Shown here: positions 46,683-55,660 of the stretch, piece after piece | How the letters are laid out: each line of letters begins with the position of its first letter | Numbering within the stretch: the stretch's first letter is position 1 | NCBI RefSeq assembly: GCF_010726765.1 | Contig: NZ_AP022601.1 | Span: 5,518,001 to 5,582,000, forward strand | Reading direction: 5' to 3' | From: Mycobacterium gallinarum | GTDB lineage: Bacteria > Actinomycetota > Actinomycetes > Mycobacteriales > Mycobacteriaceae | Length of the DNA stretch: 64,000 nucleotides | Program-made: the position numbers and the translations under genes | The notes under the pieces: generated by a model | The model's database searches: none | Seen by the model: the letters and a program-made list of their open reading frames with translations, nothing else | Told to the model about the DNA's origin: nothing

Positions 46683-47353
46683 TCTTTGTTGCGGGGCAAT
46701 CGTCTGGCCGCGGGTCTCGCCGTGATCGTCTCGGCTTTTCTGCTGTTCTCGCTGCCGCCGTACTTCACCGGCGGTACCAGGGTGCCTTCGACCTTCGGGC
46801 TGCACTATCCGCTGCTGGTGGCCCACGTGATGTTCGGCAGCGTCGCCATGATCACCGCCGTCGCACAGATCTGGCCGCGGCTGCGCAGCCGCGGCCAGTG
46901 CTGCACCGTCGGACGGGGCGTGTGTACGTCATTGCGGCCATCCCCGCGGCGGCATTCGCGATGGTGATCGGGGCCGCCACCCCGTTCGGCCCGTTCCTGG
47001 CGGCCAGCAATGTGCTGCTGGGCGCGGTGTGGCTGTGGTTCACCATCAACGGGTTCGCAGCGGCGCGACAGCGGCGATTCGCCGACCACCGCAGGCATAT
47101 GGTGCGAAGCGCCACGGTCGCGCTCTCGACGATCGCCAACCGGATCTGGACGCCGGTGCTTTTCATCTCCCTGCAGCCGTTGCGGGACAGTGTCTTTGAC
47201 GGCAACGAGGAGCACTATCTGTGGTTCGTAGCCGGGCTGGGCGCTTGGCTGGGTTGGACTATTCCGCTGGCCACCGTCCAGTGGTGGCTCACGCGGAAAC
47301 CGCAGGGGCCGGCGTCGCCAATTTCTCAGTCTGAGCTCATATCACCGGGGTAA
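46665..47353 (+). pseudogene. DUF2306-type membrane protein, frameshifted
   Basis: Two overlapping frames encode one protein. Frame A (46665-46967) starts MRMTYASLLRGNRLAAGL with two helices and AVAQIWPRLRSRG, then goes out of register. Frame B (46898-47353) continues LHRRTGRVYVIAAIPAAAF, with three further helices, to the end. The break lies around 46888-46900 (…CGCGGCCAGTG…) and would be repaired by one added base, most simply a G in the GCGGCC run. Either the gene is inactive or there is a sequencing error. DUF2306 proteins are small multi-helix membrane proteins of unknown function. Confidence 0.75.
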
Positions 47354-47362
47354 TCTCCCCGG
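47345..47362 (+). other. Hairpin just before the arylsulfatase start
   Basis: CCGGGG-TAATCT-CCCCGG, a perfect 6-bp stem containing the stop codon of the upstream frame and ending 2 nt before ATG 47365. It may be a weak terminator or hinder ribosome access. No Shine-Dalgarno sequence is seen for the arylsulfatase. Confidence 0.35.
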
Positions 47363-47364
47363 CC

Positions 47365-49716
47365 ATGGCGACCGAATTCAACGGCAGAATCGAACTCGAC
47401 ATCCGGGATTCGGAACCGGACTGGGGCCCCTACGCCGCGCCGACGGCGCCCGAGGATGCGCCCAACGTGCTCTACCTCGTGTGGGACGACACCGGCATCG
47501 CGACGTGGGACTGCTTCGGCGGTCTAGTCCAGATGCCGACCATGAGCCGCATCGCCGAGCGCGGAGTCCGGCTTTCGCAGTTCCACACCACCGCGCTGTG
47601 CTCACCGACGCGGGCATCGCTGCTGACGGGGCGCCACGCCACCACTGTCGGCATGGCGACCATCGAGGAGTTCACCGACGGCTTCCCGGGCTGCAACGGG
47701 CGCATCCCGGACGACACCGCGCTGCTGTCAGAAGTTCTCGCCGAGAAGGGCTACAACACCTACTGCATCGGAAAGTGGCATCTGACGCCGTTGGAGGAGT
47801 CCAATCTCGCCTCCACCAAACGACATTGGCCGCTGTCGCGCGGATTCGAACGGTTCTACGGCTTCATGGGCGGCGAGACCGACCAGTGGTATCCCGAACT
47901 CGTATACGACAACCACCCCGTCGCACCGCCGGGACTGCCGGAGGACGGCTACCACCTGTCGAAGGACATCGCCGACAAGACAATCGAATTCATCCGCGAC
48001 GCCAAGGTGATCGCCCCCGACAAGCCGTGGTTCTCCTATGTCTGTCCCGGTGCCGGGCACGCGCCGCACCACGTCTTCAAAGAGTGGGCCGACCGCTACG
48101 CGGGTACCTTCGACATGGGTTACGAGCGCTACCGCGAGATCGTGCTGGAGAACCAGAAGCGTCTCGGCATCGTTCCGCCCGATACCGAACTCTCGCCGAT
48201 CAACCCGTACTCGGATGTCAAGGGACCCAACGGCGAACCGTGGCCCGTGCAGGACACCGTGCGGCCGTGGGACTCACTCGGGGATGACGACAAGCGGTTG
48301 TTCTGTCGCATGGCCGAGGTGTTCGCCGGCTTCTTGAGCTACACCGACGACCAAATCGGGCGAATCCTCGACTATTTGGAGGAGTCCGGCCAACTCGACA
48401 ACACCATCATCGTGGTCATCTCCGACAACGGTGCCAGCGGTGAGGGCGGACCGAACGGATCCGTGAACGAGGTCAAGTTCTTCAACGGCTACGTCGACAC
48501 CGTGGAAGAAGGTCTGCGTCTCATGGACAACCTGGGCGGGCCGGAGACCTATAACCACTATCCGATCGGCTGGGCGATGGCGTTCAACACGCCGTACAAG
48601 TTGTACAAGCGGTACGCGTCGCACGAGGGTGGCATCGCCGACACGGCCATCATCTCCTGGCCGAAGGGCATCGCCGCACACGGTGAGGTTCGCGACAACT
48701 ACGTCAACGTCTGCGACATCACCCCGACGGTGTACGACCTGCTCGGGATCGATCCACCTCTGGCGGTCAAGGGCATCAACCAGAAGCCACTGGACGGCGT
48801 GAGTTTCAAAGTGGCCCTTGATGACCCGGATGCGCCGACGGGAAAGGAGTCGCAGTTCTACGCGATGCTGGGCACGCGCGGGATCTGGCACGACGGCTGG
48901 TTCGCCAACGCCGTGCACGCCGCGTCGCCTGCCGGCTGGTCAAACTTCGACAAGGACCGGTGGGAGCTGTTCCACATCGAGGCCGACCGCAGCCAGTGCC
49001 ACGACCTCGCCGCTGAGCACCCGGACAAGCTCGAGGAACTCAAGGCGCTGTGGTCCAGCGAGGCGCAGAAGTACAACGGGCTTCCGCTCTCGGATCTGAA
49101 CATCATCGAGACGCTGGGACGGTGGCGGCCCTATCTGACCGGTACCAGAGAGTCGTACTTCTACTATCCCGGCACTGCCGACGTGGGGGTGGGAGCGGCC
49201 GCGGAGATCCAGGGCCGTTCTTTCGCCGTCATCGCCGAGGTGACGATCGACAGCACTGGCGCAGAGGGCGTGCTGTTCAAGCACGGCGGCGCACACGGCG
49301 GGCATGTCCTGTTCATCCAGGACGGGCGACTGCACTACATCTACAACTTCCTCGGCGAGGAGGAGCAAGTGTTGTCGTCGCCCGGACCCGTTCCGCTGGG
49401 GACGCACACGTTCGGTGCCGCCTACACGCGCACAGGAACGGTTGAGGGCAGCCACACCCCGCTCGGCGACGCGGCGCTGTACATCGACGACGCCGAGGTG
49501 GCGTCGAGAACGGGCGTGCGAGTCCACCCCGGCACCTTCGGTCTCGCGGGAGCCACCCTGAGCGTCGGTCGCAACACCGGATCGCCCGTGTCGCGGGCGT
49601 ACAAGGCTCCGTACGCGTTCACAGGTGGCACCATCGCCCAGGTGAACGTTGACGTGTCCGGTCAGCCCTATGTGGATCTGGAGCGCGAGTTCGCCCGCGC
49701 TTTCGCGAAGGACTGA
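47365..49716 (+). CDS. atsA: Arylsulfatase (type I, formylglycine-dependent)
   Basis: A 783-residue sulfatase hydrolysing sulfate esters. The active-site motif is CSPTRASLLTGR, in which Cys79 must be converted to formylglycine. Metal-binding Asp residues occur in LVWDDTG (~40-43) and VVISDNGASGEGG; IGKWHLTP provides the usual Lys/His pair. A C-terminal beta-sandwich (~residues 600-783) holds lectin-like sequence. No signal peptide is seen. Length and place (between rpsQ and rplN) match Mtb Rv0711/AtsA as I recall it. The formylglycine-generating enzyme gene I recall next to it in Mtb is absent here. Confidence 0.93.
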   Translation: MATEFNGRIELDIRDSEPDWGPYAAPTAPEDAPNVLYLVWDDTGIATWDCFGGLVQMPTMSRIAERGVRLSQFHTTALCSPTRASLLTGRHATTVGMATIEEFTDGFPGCNGRIPDDTALLSEVLAEKGYNTYCIGKWHLTPLEESNLASTKRHWPLSRGFERFYGFMGGETDQWYPELVYDNHPVAPPGLPEDGYHLSKDIADKTIEFIRDAKVIAPDKPWFSYVCPGAGHAPHHVFKEWADRYAGTFDMGYERYREIVLENQKRLGIVPPDTELSPINPYSDVKGPNGEPWPVQDTVRPWDSLGDDDKRLFCRMAEVFAGFLSYTDDQIGRILDYLEESGQLDNTIIVVISDNGASGEGGPNGSVNEVKFFNGYVDTVEEGLRLMDNLGGPETYNHYPIGWAMAFNTPYKLYKRYASHEGGIADTAIISWPKGIAAHGEVRDNYVNVCDITPTVYDLLGIDPPLAVKGINQKPLDGVSFKVALDDPDAPTGKESQFYAMLGTRGIWHDGWFANAVHAASPAGWSNFDKDRWELFHIEADRSQCHDLAAEHPDKLEELKALWSSEAQKYNGLPLSDLNIIETLGRWRPYLTGTRESYFYYPGTADVGVGAAAEIQGRSFAVIAEVTIDSTGAEGVLFKHGGAHGGHVLFIQDGRLHYIYNFLGEEEQVLSSPGPVPLGTHTFGAAYTRTGTVEGSHTPLGDAALYIDDAEVASRTGVRVHPGTFGLAGATLSVGRNTGSPVSRAYKAPYAFTGGTIAQVNVDVSGQPYVDLEREFARAFAKD

Positions 49717-49724
49717 CGAGACCG

Positions 49725-50438
49725 ATGAGAACTCGATCGGCGGTACTCGCCGCGCTGTGCACGGCGGCCCTAGTGGTATCGGCCTGCGGTAAGACCAGTG
49801 AAGGTGAGCCTGTCGCCGAGGACGGGGAGACGGTCGCCGAAACGGCGGCGTCGGTCACGATGACCTCGACGCAGACCACGCGGGCCATCCCGACGCCGGA
49901 GGCCGACCTCACCGAACCCGGCGTCGTGCCCACCACCCGCACCTCGGTCGCGCCGAACACGGTCACCTGCCAACTGTCCGATCCTGCGCAGGAGGGGGTG
50001 ACTGCAGCCGTCGCGGATCCCGGGGCGCCCAGGATCACGGTCGTTCTGCCGCAGGGCTGGTCGAAGGAGCAGGCCGACGGCGACGTCGGCGCGAAGCTGA
50101 CCGGCCCCGACGGGACGTGGGCGACGGTCACGATCGCCAGGACGACGCTGGACCCCGCGGCGGCCTTCAAGCAGTACGCCGACGATGCGATGGCGGCTTC
50201 GGCGGTCAGCAGCGTCAGCGTGCTGCCCGCGGACCTGTGTGGATACAGCGGTCAGAAGTTGCTCGGTTCGTGGGCGGATACTCCCGAGCAGGCCGTGGAA
50301 TTCGGTGATCGCGTCGCGCACGTCTGGACGAACTCAGGCGACTACCTGGTGGCGGTGCATGTACAGGGATCCTCCGGCGCGGGATTCGACCCGTTCACCT
50401 CGCCGATGATGGACGATTTCGCCATCGAAATACCCTGA
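49725..50438 (+). CDS. Putative secreted lipoprotein (LpqN/LpqT-like)
   Basis: A 237-residue protein with a signal peptide ending in lipobox VSAC (Cys21). A Ser/Thr/Pro/Glu-rich linker spans ~22-80. A C-terminal domain (APRITVVLPQGWSKEQADGDVGAKLTGPD...) is reminiscent of mycobacterial LpqN/LpqT lipoproteins, some of which bind envelope glycolipid-making proteins. This family call is uncertain. It lies 8 nt after the arylsulfatase and is probably co-transcribed with it. Confidence 0.7.
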   Translation: MRTRSAVLAALCTAALVVSACGKTSEGEPVAEDGETVAETAASVTMTSTQTTRAIPTPEADLTEPGVVPTTRTSVAPNTVTCQLSDPAQEGVTAAVADPGAPRITVVLPQGWSKEQADGDVGAKLTGPDGTWATVTIARTTLDPAAAFKQYADDAMAASAVSSVSVLPADLCGYSGQKLLGSWADTPEQAVEFGDRVAHVWTNSGDYLVAVHVQGSSGAGFDPFTSPMMDDFAIEIP

Positions 50439-50455
50439 GCTTCGCGGGGTGATCA

Positions 50456-50519
50456 CAATGTCAGTCTGAGAGCGATGCCGTGCACATATAGCCGCGACGA
50501 CGCTCTCAGCGTGACATTG
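50456..50519. repeat. Long inverted repeat after the lipoprotein gene
   Basis: 19-bp arms at 50456-50474 (starts CAATGTCA, ends CTGAGAGCG) and 50501-50519 (starts CGCTCTCAG, ends TGACATTG) match at 17 of 19 positions around a 26-nt spacer. No U-tract follows. It may be a terminator for the arylsulfatase unit, an RNA element or a small dispersed repeat. Confidence 0.55.
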
Positions 50520-50553
50520 CCTCGGCGCCGACCGGCGCCCGACCAGCAGCGAT

Positions 50554-50582
50554 TTGGTTCCTCGCAGGTCGTCACCTAGAAT
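50554..50582 (+). promoter_or_regulatory. spc operon promoter
   Basis: TTGGTT (50554-50559), 17-bp spacer, TAGAAT (50577-50582), about 150 bp before rplN. It gives the spc operon its own promoter, needed because the S10 operon ends at rpsQ here. Confidence 0.6.
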
Positions 50583-50736
50583 CAACGGGTTGCCTTGGGC
50601 AGACCTCGGATCTCGTTTCGAAATCCCTGCGTGCTCTTCGGTGACAGCAAGACCGCGCACGTCGGGTCACTGGTGGGCTGTGCCCGCCAGATGTTCAGGC
50701 CTGCCGTACGTTCAAATACCAGGTCGAGGAGTTCGA

Positions 50737-51105
50737 GTGATTCAGCAGGAATCGCGGCTGAAGGTCGCCGATAACACGGGTGCCAAGGAGATCTTGTGCA
50801 TCCGCGTGCTCGGCGGATCGGGGCGGCGTTACGCCGGCATCGGCGACATCATCGTGGCAACTGTCAAGGACGCCATCCCGGGCGGCAACGTCAAGCGCGG
50901 CGAGGTCGTCAAGGCCGTGATCGTGCGCACCGTCAAGGAGCGCCGTCGCGCCGACGGCAGCTACATCAAGTTCGACGAGAACGCCGCCGTCATCATCAAG
51001 GCCGACAACGACCCGCGCGGTACGCGCATCTTCGGCCCGGTCGGCCGCGAACTGCGCGAGAAGCGCTTCATGAAGATCGTCTCGCTTGCCCCGGAGGTGT
51101 TGTAA
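50737..51105 (+). CDS. rplN: 50S ribosomal protein L14
   Basis: A 122-residue protein: [19 protein letters not shown] and the signature region [20 protein letters not shown]. It contacts 16S rRNA at the subunit interface. Start GTG 50737 follows GAGGAG. First gene of the spc operon. Confidence 0.99.
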   Translation: MIQQESRLKVADNTGAKEILCIRVLGGSGRRYAGIGDIIVATVKDAIPGGNVKRGEVVKAVIVRTVKERRRADGSYIKFDENAAVIIKADNDPRGTRIFGPVGRELREKRFMKIVSLAPEVL

Positions 51106-51423
51106 GTGAAGGTCCACAAGGGCGACACCGTTCTGGTCGTCTCCGGTAAAGACAAGGGCGCCAAAGGCAAGGTGCTGCAGGCGTATCCGTCGCGGAACAA
51201 GATCCTCGTCGAGGGCGTCAACCGGATCAAGAAGCACACCGCGGTCTCGCGCAACGAGCGCGGCGCGCAGTCCGGCGGCATCGTCACGCAGGAGGCCGCC
51301 ATCGACGCGAGCAACGTGATGGTCGTCGACTCGGACGGCAAGCCGACCCGCATCGGGTATCGCACGGACGAAGAGAGCGGCAAGAAGGTCCGCATCGCCA
51401 AGACCAACGGCAAGGACATCTAG
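51106..51423 (+). CDS. rplX: 50S ribosomal protein L24
   Basis: A 105-residue KOW protein: [26 protein letters not shown] and [10 protein letters not shown]. Assembly initiator next to the exit tunnel. Start GTG 51106 immediately follows the rplN stop. Confidence 0.99.
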   Translation: MKVHKGDTVLVVSGKDKGAKGKVLQAYPSRNKILVEGVNRIKKHTAVSRNERGAQSGGIVTQEAAIDASNVMVVDSDGKPTRIGYRTDEESGKKVRIAKTNGKDI

Positions 51424-51424
51424 A

Positions 51425-52000
51425 GTGACTCCGACAACCAGCACTGAAGAAAAGACCGTCCCGCGGCTCAAGCAGCGCTACCGCGAGGAGATCAAGGACG
51501 CGTTGCTGAAGGAATTCGGCTACGCGAACGTCATGCAGATCCCCGGCGTGGTCAAGGTCGTCGTGAACATGGGTGTCGGTGACGCCGCCCGCGACGCCAA
51601 GCTGATCAACGGTGCGGTCAACGACCTGGCGCTGATCACCGGCCAGAAGCCCGAGATTCGCAAGGCCCGCAAGTCCATCGCACAGTTCAAGCTGCGTGAG
51701 GGCATGCCGATCGGTGCGCGGGTGACGCTGCGCGGCGACCGGATGTGGGAGTTTCTCGACCGCCTGACCTCGATCGCGCTGCCGCGTATCCGCGACTTCC
51801 GTGGACTGAGCCCCAAGCAGTTCGACGGCACCGGCAACTACACCTTCGGGCTCAACGAGCAGTCGATGTTCCACGAGATCAACATCGACGACATCGATCG
51901 CCCCCGGGGTATGGACATCACCGTCGTCACGTCGGCGACGAACGACGACGAAGGCCGCGCGCTGCTGCGTGCACTTGGCTTCCCTTTCAAGGAGAACTGA
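51425..52000 (+). CDS. rplE: 50S ribosomal protein L5
   Basis: A 191-residue 5S rRNA-binding protein of the central protuberance: [20 protein letters not shown] and [22 protein letters not shown]. Start GTG 51425 lies one base after rplX. Ten extra N-terminal residues compared with the core family. Confidence 0.99.
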   Translation: MTPTTSTEEKTVPRLKQRYREEIKDALLKEFGYANVMQIPGVVKVVVNMGVGDAARDAKLINGAVNDLALITGQKPEIRKARKSIAQFKLREGMPIGARVTLRGDRMWEFLDRLTSIALPRIRDFRGLSPKQFDGTGNYTFGLNEQSMFHEINIDDIDRPRGMDITVVTSATNDDEGRALLRALGFPFKEN

Positions 52001-52004
52001 GCAA

Positions 52005-52190
52005 ATGGCAAAGAAGGCTCTGGTCAACAAGGCCAACAAGAAGCCGAAGTTCAAGGTGCGCGGCTACACCCGGTGCAATAGGTGCGGTCGCCCGCACGCG
52101 GTTTACCGCAAGTTCGGGCTCTGCCGTATCTGCCTGCGCGAGATGGCGCACGCCGGCGAACTGCCCGGCGTTCAGAAGTCCAGCTGGTGA
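52005..52190 (+). CDS. rpsZ: 30S ribosomal protein S14, zinc-binding type
   Basis: A 61-residue protein with the zinc ligands in [20 protein letters not shown] (Cys-x2-Cys and Cys-x2-Cys). This is the zinc-containing paralogue; bacteria of this group often carry a zinc-free version elsewhere for zinc starvation. ATG 52005 follows AAGGAGAACTGAGC. Confidence 0.98.
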   Translation: MAKKALVNKANKKPKFKVRGYTRCNRCGRPHAVYRKFGLCRICLREMAHAGELPGVQKSSW

Positions 52191-52257
52191 TGAGCGCTTG
52201 CGCGAAGAGCGTCAAGCCCTAGTCAGCCAACAACTACAAACCACATCAAAAAGGTTG

Positions 52258-52290
52258 CGGTAGGCCCCCAAGAGCTTTCGGGGGGAACCG
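52258..52290 (+). other. Strong hairpin in the rpsZ-rpsH gap
   Basis: Arms CGGTAGGCCCCC and GGGGGGAACCG pair around AAGAGCTTT-type loop sequence, 25 nt before the rpsH start. No U-tract follows. It may set translation or transcript processing between the two genes. The 125-nt gap is unusually long for this operon. Confidence 0.45.
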
Positions 52291-52315
52291 CCGCGAGGAA
52301 GGTGAACCGGCTGTC

Positions 52316-52714
52316 ATGACCATGACGGATCCGATCGCAGACTTCTTGACACGTCTGCGCAACGCCAATTCGGCGTACCACGACGAGGTGTCGCTGCCAC
52401 ACTCGAAGATCAAGGCCAACATCGCCGAGATCCTCAAGAGCGAGGGCTACATCTCCGATTACCACACCGAGGATGCCCGGGTGGGCAAGTCGCTTGTGGT
52501 GCAACTGAAATACGGCCCGAGCCGTGAACGCAGCATCGCGGGACTGCGCCGGGTGAGCAAGCCCGGTCTGCGCGTCTACGCGAAGTCCACCAATCTGCCG
52601 CGCGTGCTCGGCGGTCTGGGCGTGGCGATCATCTCCACGTCGTCGGGTCTGCGAACCGACCGTCAGGCCGCCCGAGAGGGCGTCGGCGGCGAAGTCCTCG
52701 CGTACGTGTGGTAG
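52316..52714 (+). CDS. rpsH: 30S ribosomal protein S8
   Basis: A 132-residue 16S-binding protein: [18 protein letters not shown] at the N terminus and [22 protein letters not shown] at the C terminus. In E. coli S8 represses the spc operon translationally. Start ATG 52316 matches family length. Confidence 0.99.
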   Translation: MTMTDPIADFLTRLRNANSAYHDEVSLPHSKIKANIAEILKSEGYISDYHTEDARVGKSLVVQLKYGPSRERSIAGLRRVSKPGLRVYAKSTNLPRVLGGLGVAIISTSSGLRTDRQAAREGVGGEVLAYVW

Positions 52715-52736
52715 TGGGGATAGGAGCCTAAAGACC

Positions 52737-53276
52737 ATGTCACGAATTGGAAAGCAACCGGTTCCGGTTCCCGCCGGAGTCGATGTCACGATCACCGGCC
52801 AGAACGTCTCGGTCAAGGGTCCCAAGGGAACTCTTGAGCTGACGGTGGCCGAACCGATCCAGGTCGCGCGCGACGACGATGGCGCCATCGTGGTGACCCG
52901 TCCGAACGACGAGCGCGAAAACCGCTCGCTGCACGGGTTGTCCCGCACGCTCATCGCCAACCTGGTGACGGGTGTGACCGAGGGCTACACCACCAAGATG
53001 GAGATCTTCGGCGTCGGCTACCGCGTGGTGGCCAAGGGCAGCAACCTCGAGTTCGCCCTTGGTTACAGCCATCCGGTGTTGATCAACGCCCCCGAAGGTG
53101 TGTCGTTCGCAGTGGAGACACCGACGAAGTTCTCGATCTCCGGCATCGACAAGCAGAAGGTCGGCCAGATCGCGGCGAACATCCGCCGCCTGCGCAAGAG
53201 CGATCCCTACAAGGGCAAGGGCATTCGCTACGAGGGTGAGCAGATCCGCCGCAAGGTCGGAAAGACAGGTAAGTAG
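52737..53276 (+). CDS. rplF: 50S ribosomal protein L6
   Basis: A 179-residue protein: [17 protein letters not shown] and the signature [19 protein letters not shown]. Two repeated L6 folds near the GTPase-associated centre. It lies 22 nt after rpsH. Confidence 0.99.
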   Translation: MSRIGKQPVPVPAGVDVTITGQNVSVKGPKGTLELTVAEPIQVARDDDGAIVVTRPNDERENRSLHGLSRTLIANLVTGVTEGYTTKMEIFGVGYRVVAKGSNLEFALGYSHPVLINAPEGVSFAVETPTKFSISGIDKQKVGQIAANIRRLRKSDPYKGKGIRYEGEQIRRKVGKTGK

Positions 53277-53278
53277 AA

Positions 53279-53686
53279 ATGGCTTCTTCTAAGACTGAGG
53301 CGTCGTCACGTAAGGCTGTGGGGCAGAGCGTGTCCGAGGCCCGGCGCGTCTCGCGGTTGCGTCGGCACGCCCGACTGCGCAAGAAGATCGAGGGCACGGC
53401 AGAGGTGCCGCGCTTGATGGTCAACCGCTCGTCGCGGCACATCCACGTGCAGCTGATCAACGACCTCGACGGCACCACAGTGGCCGCCGCATCGTCGATC
53501 GAGGCGGACGTGCGTGCGGTCGACGGCGACAAAAAGGCCCACAGCGTGCGGGTCGGTCAGCTGATCGCCGAGCGCGCGAAGGCTGCGGGTATCGAGGCCG
53601 TGGTGTTCGACCGCGGTGGCTACACCTACGGCGGGCGCATCGCGGCACTGGCTGACGCAGCGCGCGAAGGCGGGCTGAAGTTCTAA
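53279..53686 (+). CDS. rplR: 50S ribosomal protein L18
   Basis: A 135-residue 5S rRNA-binding protein: [19 protein letters not shown] and [16 protein letters not shown], ending [19 protein letters not shown]. About 17 extra N-terminal residues. It begins 2 nt after rplF. Confidence 0.99.
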   Translation: MASSKTEASSRKAVGQSVSEARRVSRLRRHARLRKKIEGTAEVPRLMVNRSSRHIHVQLINDLDGTTVAAASSIEADVRAVDGDKKAHSVRVGQLIAERAKAAGIEAVVFDRGGYTYGGRIAALADAAREGGLKF

Positions 53687-53708
53687 TGACTCATTACGGA
53701 AGGACTGC

Positions 53709-54383
53709 ATGATGGCCGAGCAGGCTGGCGCCGCTCCGGCGCAGGACAACCGCGGAGGCGGTCGTGGTGACCGCGACGGCCGTGGTCGTCGCGACGACCG
53801 CGGCGGAGGCCGTGGCGGTCGCGACGGCGGCGAGAAGAGCAACTACATCGAACGCGTCGTCACGATCAACCGCGTCTCCAAGGTGGTCAAGGGTGGCCGG
53901 CGGTTCAGCTTCACCGCGCTGGTCATCGTCGGCGACGGCAAGGGCATGGTCGGTGTCGGCTACGGCAAGGCCAAAGAGGTCCCGGCCGCCATCGCCAAGG
54001 GTGTCGAGGAAGCGCGTAAGGGCTTCTTCCGCGTACCGCTGATCGGCGGCACGATCACGCACCCGGTGCAGGGCGAGGCCGCAGCGGGCGTCGTGATGCT
54101 GCGTCCGGCCAGCCCTGGTACCGGTGTGATCGCCGGTGGTGCGGCTCGCGCGGTGCTGGAGTGTGCGGGCGTGCACGACATCCTGGCCAAGTCGCTGGGC
54201 AGCGACAACGCGATCAACGTGGTGCACGCCACCGTGGCCGCGCTCAAGCTGCTGCAGCGTCCGGAAGAGGTCGCGGCCCGACGTGGCCTGACCATCGAGG
54301 AAGTGGCGCCGGCAGGCATGTTGCGGGCGCGGCGTGAAGCCGAGGCGCTCGCCGCGTCGGCCGCGCGTGAGGGAACGGCGTAA
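53709..54383 (+). CDS. rpsE: 30S ribosomal protein S5
   Basis: A 224-residue protein. A Gly/Arg/Asp-rich N terminus (~residues 10-38, [20 protein letters not shown]) precedes the dsRBD-like core [19 protein letters not shown](V)GYGKAKEVP. Important for decoding fidelity. Start ATG 53709 or 53712. Confidence 0.98.
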   Translation: MMAEQAGAAPAQDNRGGGRGDRDGRGRRDDRGGGRGGRDGGEKSNYIERVVTINRVSKVVKGGRRFSFTALVIVGDGKGMVGVGYGKAKEVPAAIAKGVEEARKGFFRVPLIGGTITHPVQGEAAAGVVMLRPASPGTGVIAGGAARAVLECAGVHDILAKSLGSDNAINVVHATVAALKLLQRPEEVAARRGLTIEEVAPAGMLRARREAEALAASAAREGTA

Positions 54384-54385
54384 CC

Positions 54386-54565
54386 ATGGCAGAGCTCAAG
54401 ATCACTCAGGTGCGTAGCACCATCGGTGCGCGCTGGAAGCAACGCGAGAGCCTGCGGACCCTCGGATTGCGCAAGATCCGGCAGTCCGTGGTGCGTGAGG
54501 ACAACGACCAGACCCGTGGACTCATCAAGACCGTCCACCACCTCGTCGAGGTAGAAGAGGTTTAG
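54386..54565 (+). CDS. rpmD: 50S ribosomal protein L30
   Basis: A 59-residue protein too short for standard ORF listing: [20 protein letters not shown], then [15 protein letters not shown] and [14 protein letters not shown] 54386 is 2 nt after rpsE and the stop is 2 nt before rplO. Confidence 0.98.
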   Translation: MAELKITQVRSTIGARWKQRESLRTLGLRKIRQSVVREDNDQTRGLIKTVHHLVEVEEV

Positions 54566-54567
54566 CA

Positions 54568-55008
54568 ATGACCATCAAACTGCACGACCTGCGCCCGGCG
54601 CCGGGGTCGAAGACCGCCAAGACCCGCGTGGGTCGCGGTGAGGGTTCCAAGGGCAAAACCGCCGGTCGCGGCACCAAGGGCACCAAGGCACGTAAGAACG
54701 TCCCGGCGACGTTCGAGGGTGGCCAGATGCCCATCCACATGCGGCTGCCGAAGCTCAAGGGCTTCCGCAACCGGTTCAGGACCGAGTACGAGGTCGTCAA
54801 CGTCGGCGACATCAACAAGCTGTTCCCCAAGGGCGGCGATGTGGGTGTCGACGAGCTGGTGGCTTCCGGTGCGGTGCGCAAGAACACGTTGGTCAAGGTG
54901 CTCGGCGACGGCAAGCTGACCGTGAAGGTCAACGTCACCGCTCACAAGTTCAGCGGCAGTGCACGCGAGAAGATCACCGCTGCGGGCGGATCCGCGACCG
55001 AAGTCTGA
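54568..55008 (+). CDS. rplO: 50S ribosomal protein L15
   Basis: A 146-residue protein: [34 protein letters not shown] and [17 protein letters not shown]. Late-assembling protein. Last gene of this spc segment; a terminator follows and secY is separated from it by about 8.5 kb. Confidence 0.99.
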   Translation: MTIKLHDLRPAPGSKTAKTRVGRGEGSKGKTAGRGTKGTKARKNVPATFEGGQMPIHMRLPKLKGFRNRFRTEYEVVNVGDINKLFPKGGDVGVDELVASGAVRKNTLVKVLGDGKLTVKVNVTAHKFSGSAREKITAAGGSATEV

Positions 55009-55045
55009 TTGGCGGCCCGCCGCCGAGCTGTAGGTCCAGTTGTCG

Positions 55046-55081
55046 ACAAGGGCCCCTGCCGTTACGGTGGGGGCTCTTGCG
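55046..55081 (+). terminator. spc operon terminator after rplO
   Basis: Hairpin with arms around GGGCCCC / GGGGGCTC and a central CCGT-TA-CGG stem, followed by TTGCGTTTCG. It lies about 40 nt after the rplO stop. Confidence 0.65.
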
Positions 55082-55156
55082 TTTCGTCGAATGCGGTAAC
55101 GCAACGGGTCACGGGCGCGATCTACATTGCGCGTGCCGAAAAGTTCAGGAGCAGAC

Positions 55157-55504
55157 ATGACCACTGTCCGTCGTGCCATCGCTGTTGCGATGGTCAGCGC
55201 CGGCCTCGCGGTCTTCGGTAGCGCCGCGTCCGCGCACGCTCAGGACGCCGACGAGCAGTTCGAGAAGGCAGTGAGCTCCCTGGGCATCACCGTCGGCCCC
55301 GAAACCGATGTCCCGGCGTTGGGCCGACAGGTCTGCGACACGATGACCCGGGAGATGGCGCGCAATCCCAACCCGCCACCGTTGGTACGAGGCATCCTCC
55401 AGTCCTTGGTGAACAGCAATCTGACCAAGGAACAGGCCGTGGGCTTCATGCGGGCCTCGGTGAACATCTACTGCCCGCAGTTCTCCCGGTACCTGGGCCG
55501 CTAA
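55157..55504 (+). CDS. Secreted DUF732-type protein
   Basis: A 115-residue protein with a signal peptide (AIAVAMVSAGLAVFGSAASAHAQ; cleavage near residue 28) and a small helical domain with two cysteines (QVCDTMTREM and NIYCPQFSRYL) that could form a disulfide. Such small secreted mycobacterial proteins are annotated DUF732; function unknown. Start ATG 55157 follows AGGAGCAG. Confidence 0.82.
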   Translation: MTTVRRAIAVAMVSAGLAVFGSAASAHAQDADEQFEKAVSSLGITVGPETDVPALGRQVCDTMTREMARNPNPPPLVRGILQSLVNSNLTKEQAVGFMRASVNIYCPQFSRYLGR

Positions 55505-55660
55505 CCCGCACCTGGGTCACTGACCGCACTGGCGAAAGCGGACTGAAATACTCTGTTGCCGTCGTGTTTTCGGTCTTGCCGAGATCGGCAACGTCGCTTC
55601 CGGCCAGCGGCCGGAACTGCGACAGGCCGGCCCCCACTTTCGCGCCGGTAGGCTCACAGG

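Noticed and set aside
24665..50736. The polysaccharide block as an integrated mobile element
   Set aside because: No integrase, transposase, direct repeats or tRNA target seen at the borders; codon use by eye is like the neighbours.
52191..52315. Hidden small gene between rpsZ and rpsH
   Set aside because: No frame with a start, ribosome-binding site and reasonable composition; the stretch is explained by a hairpin.
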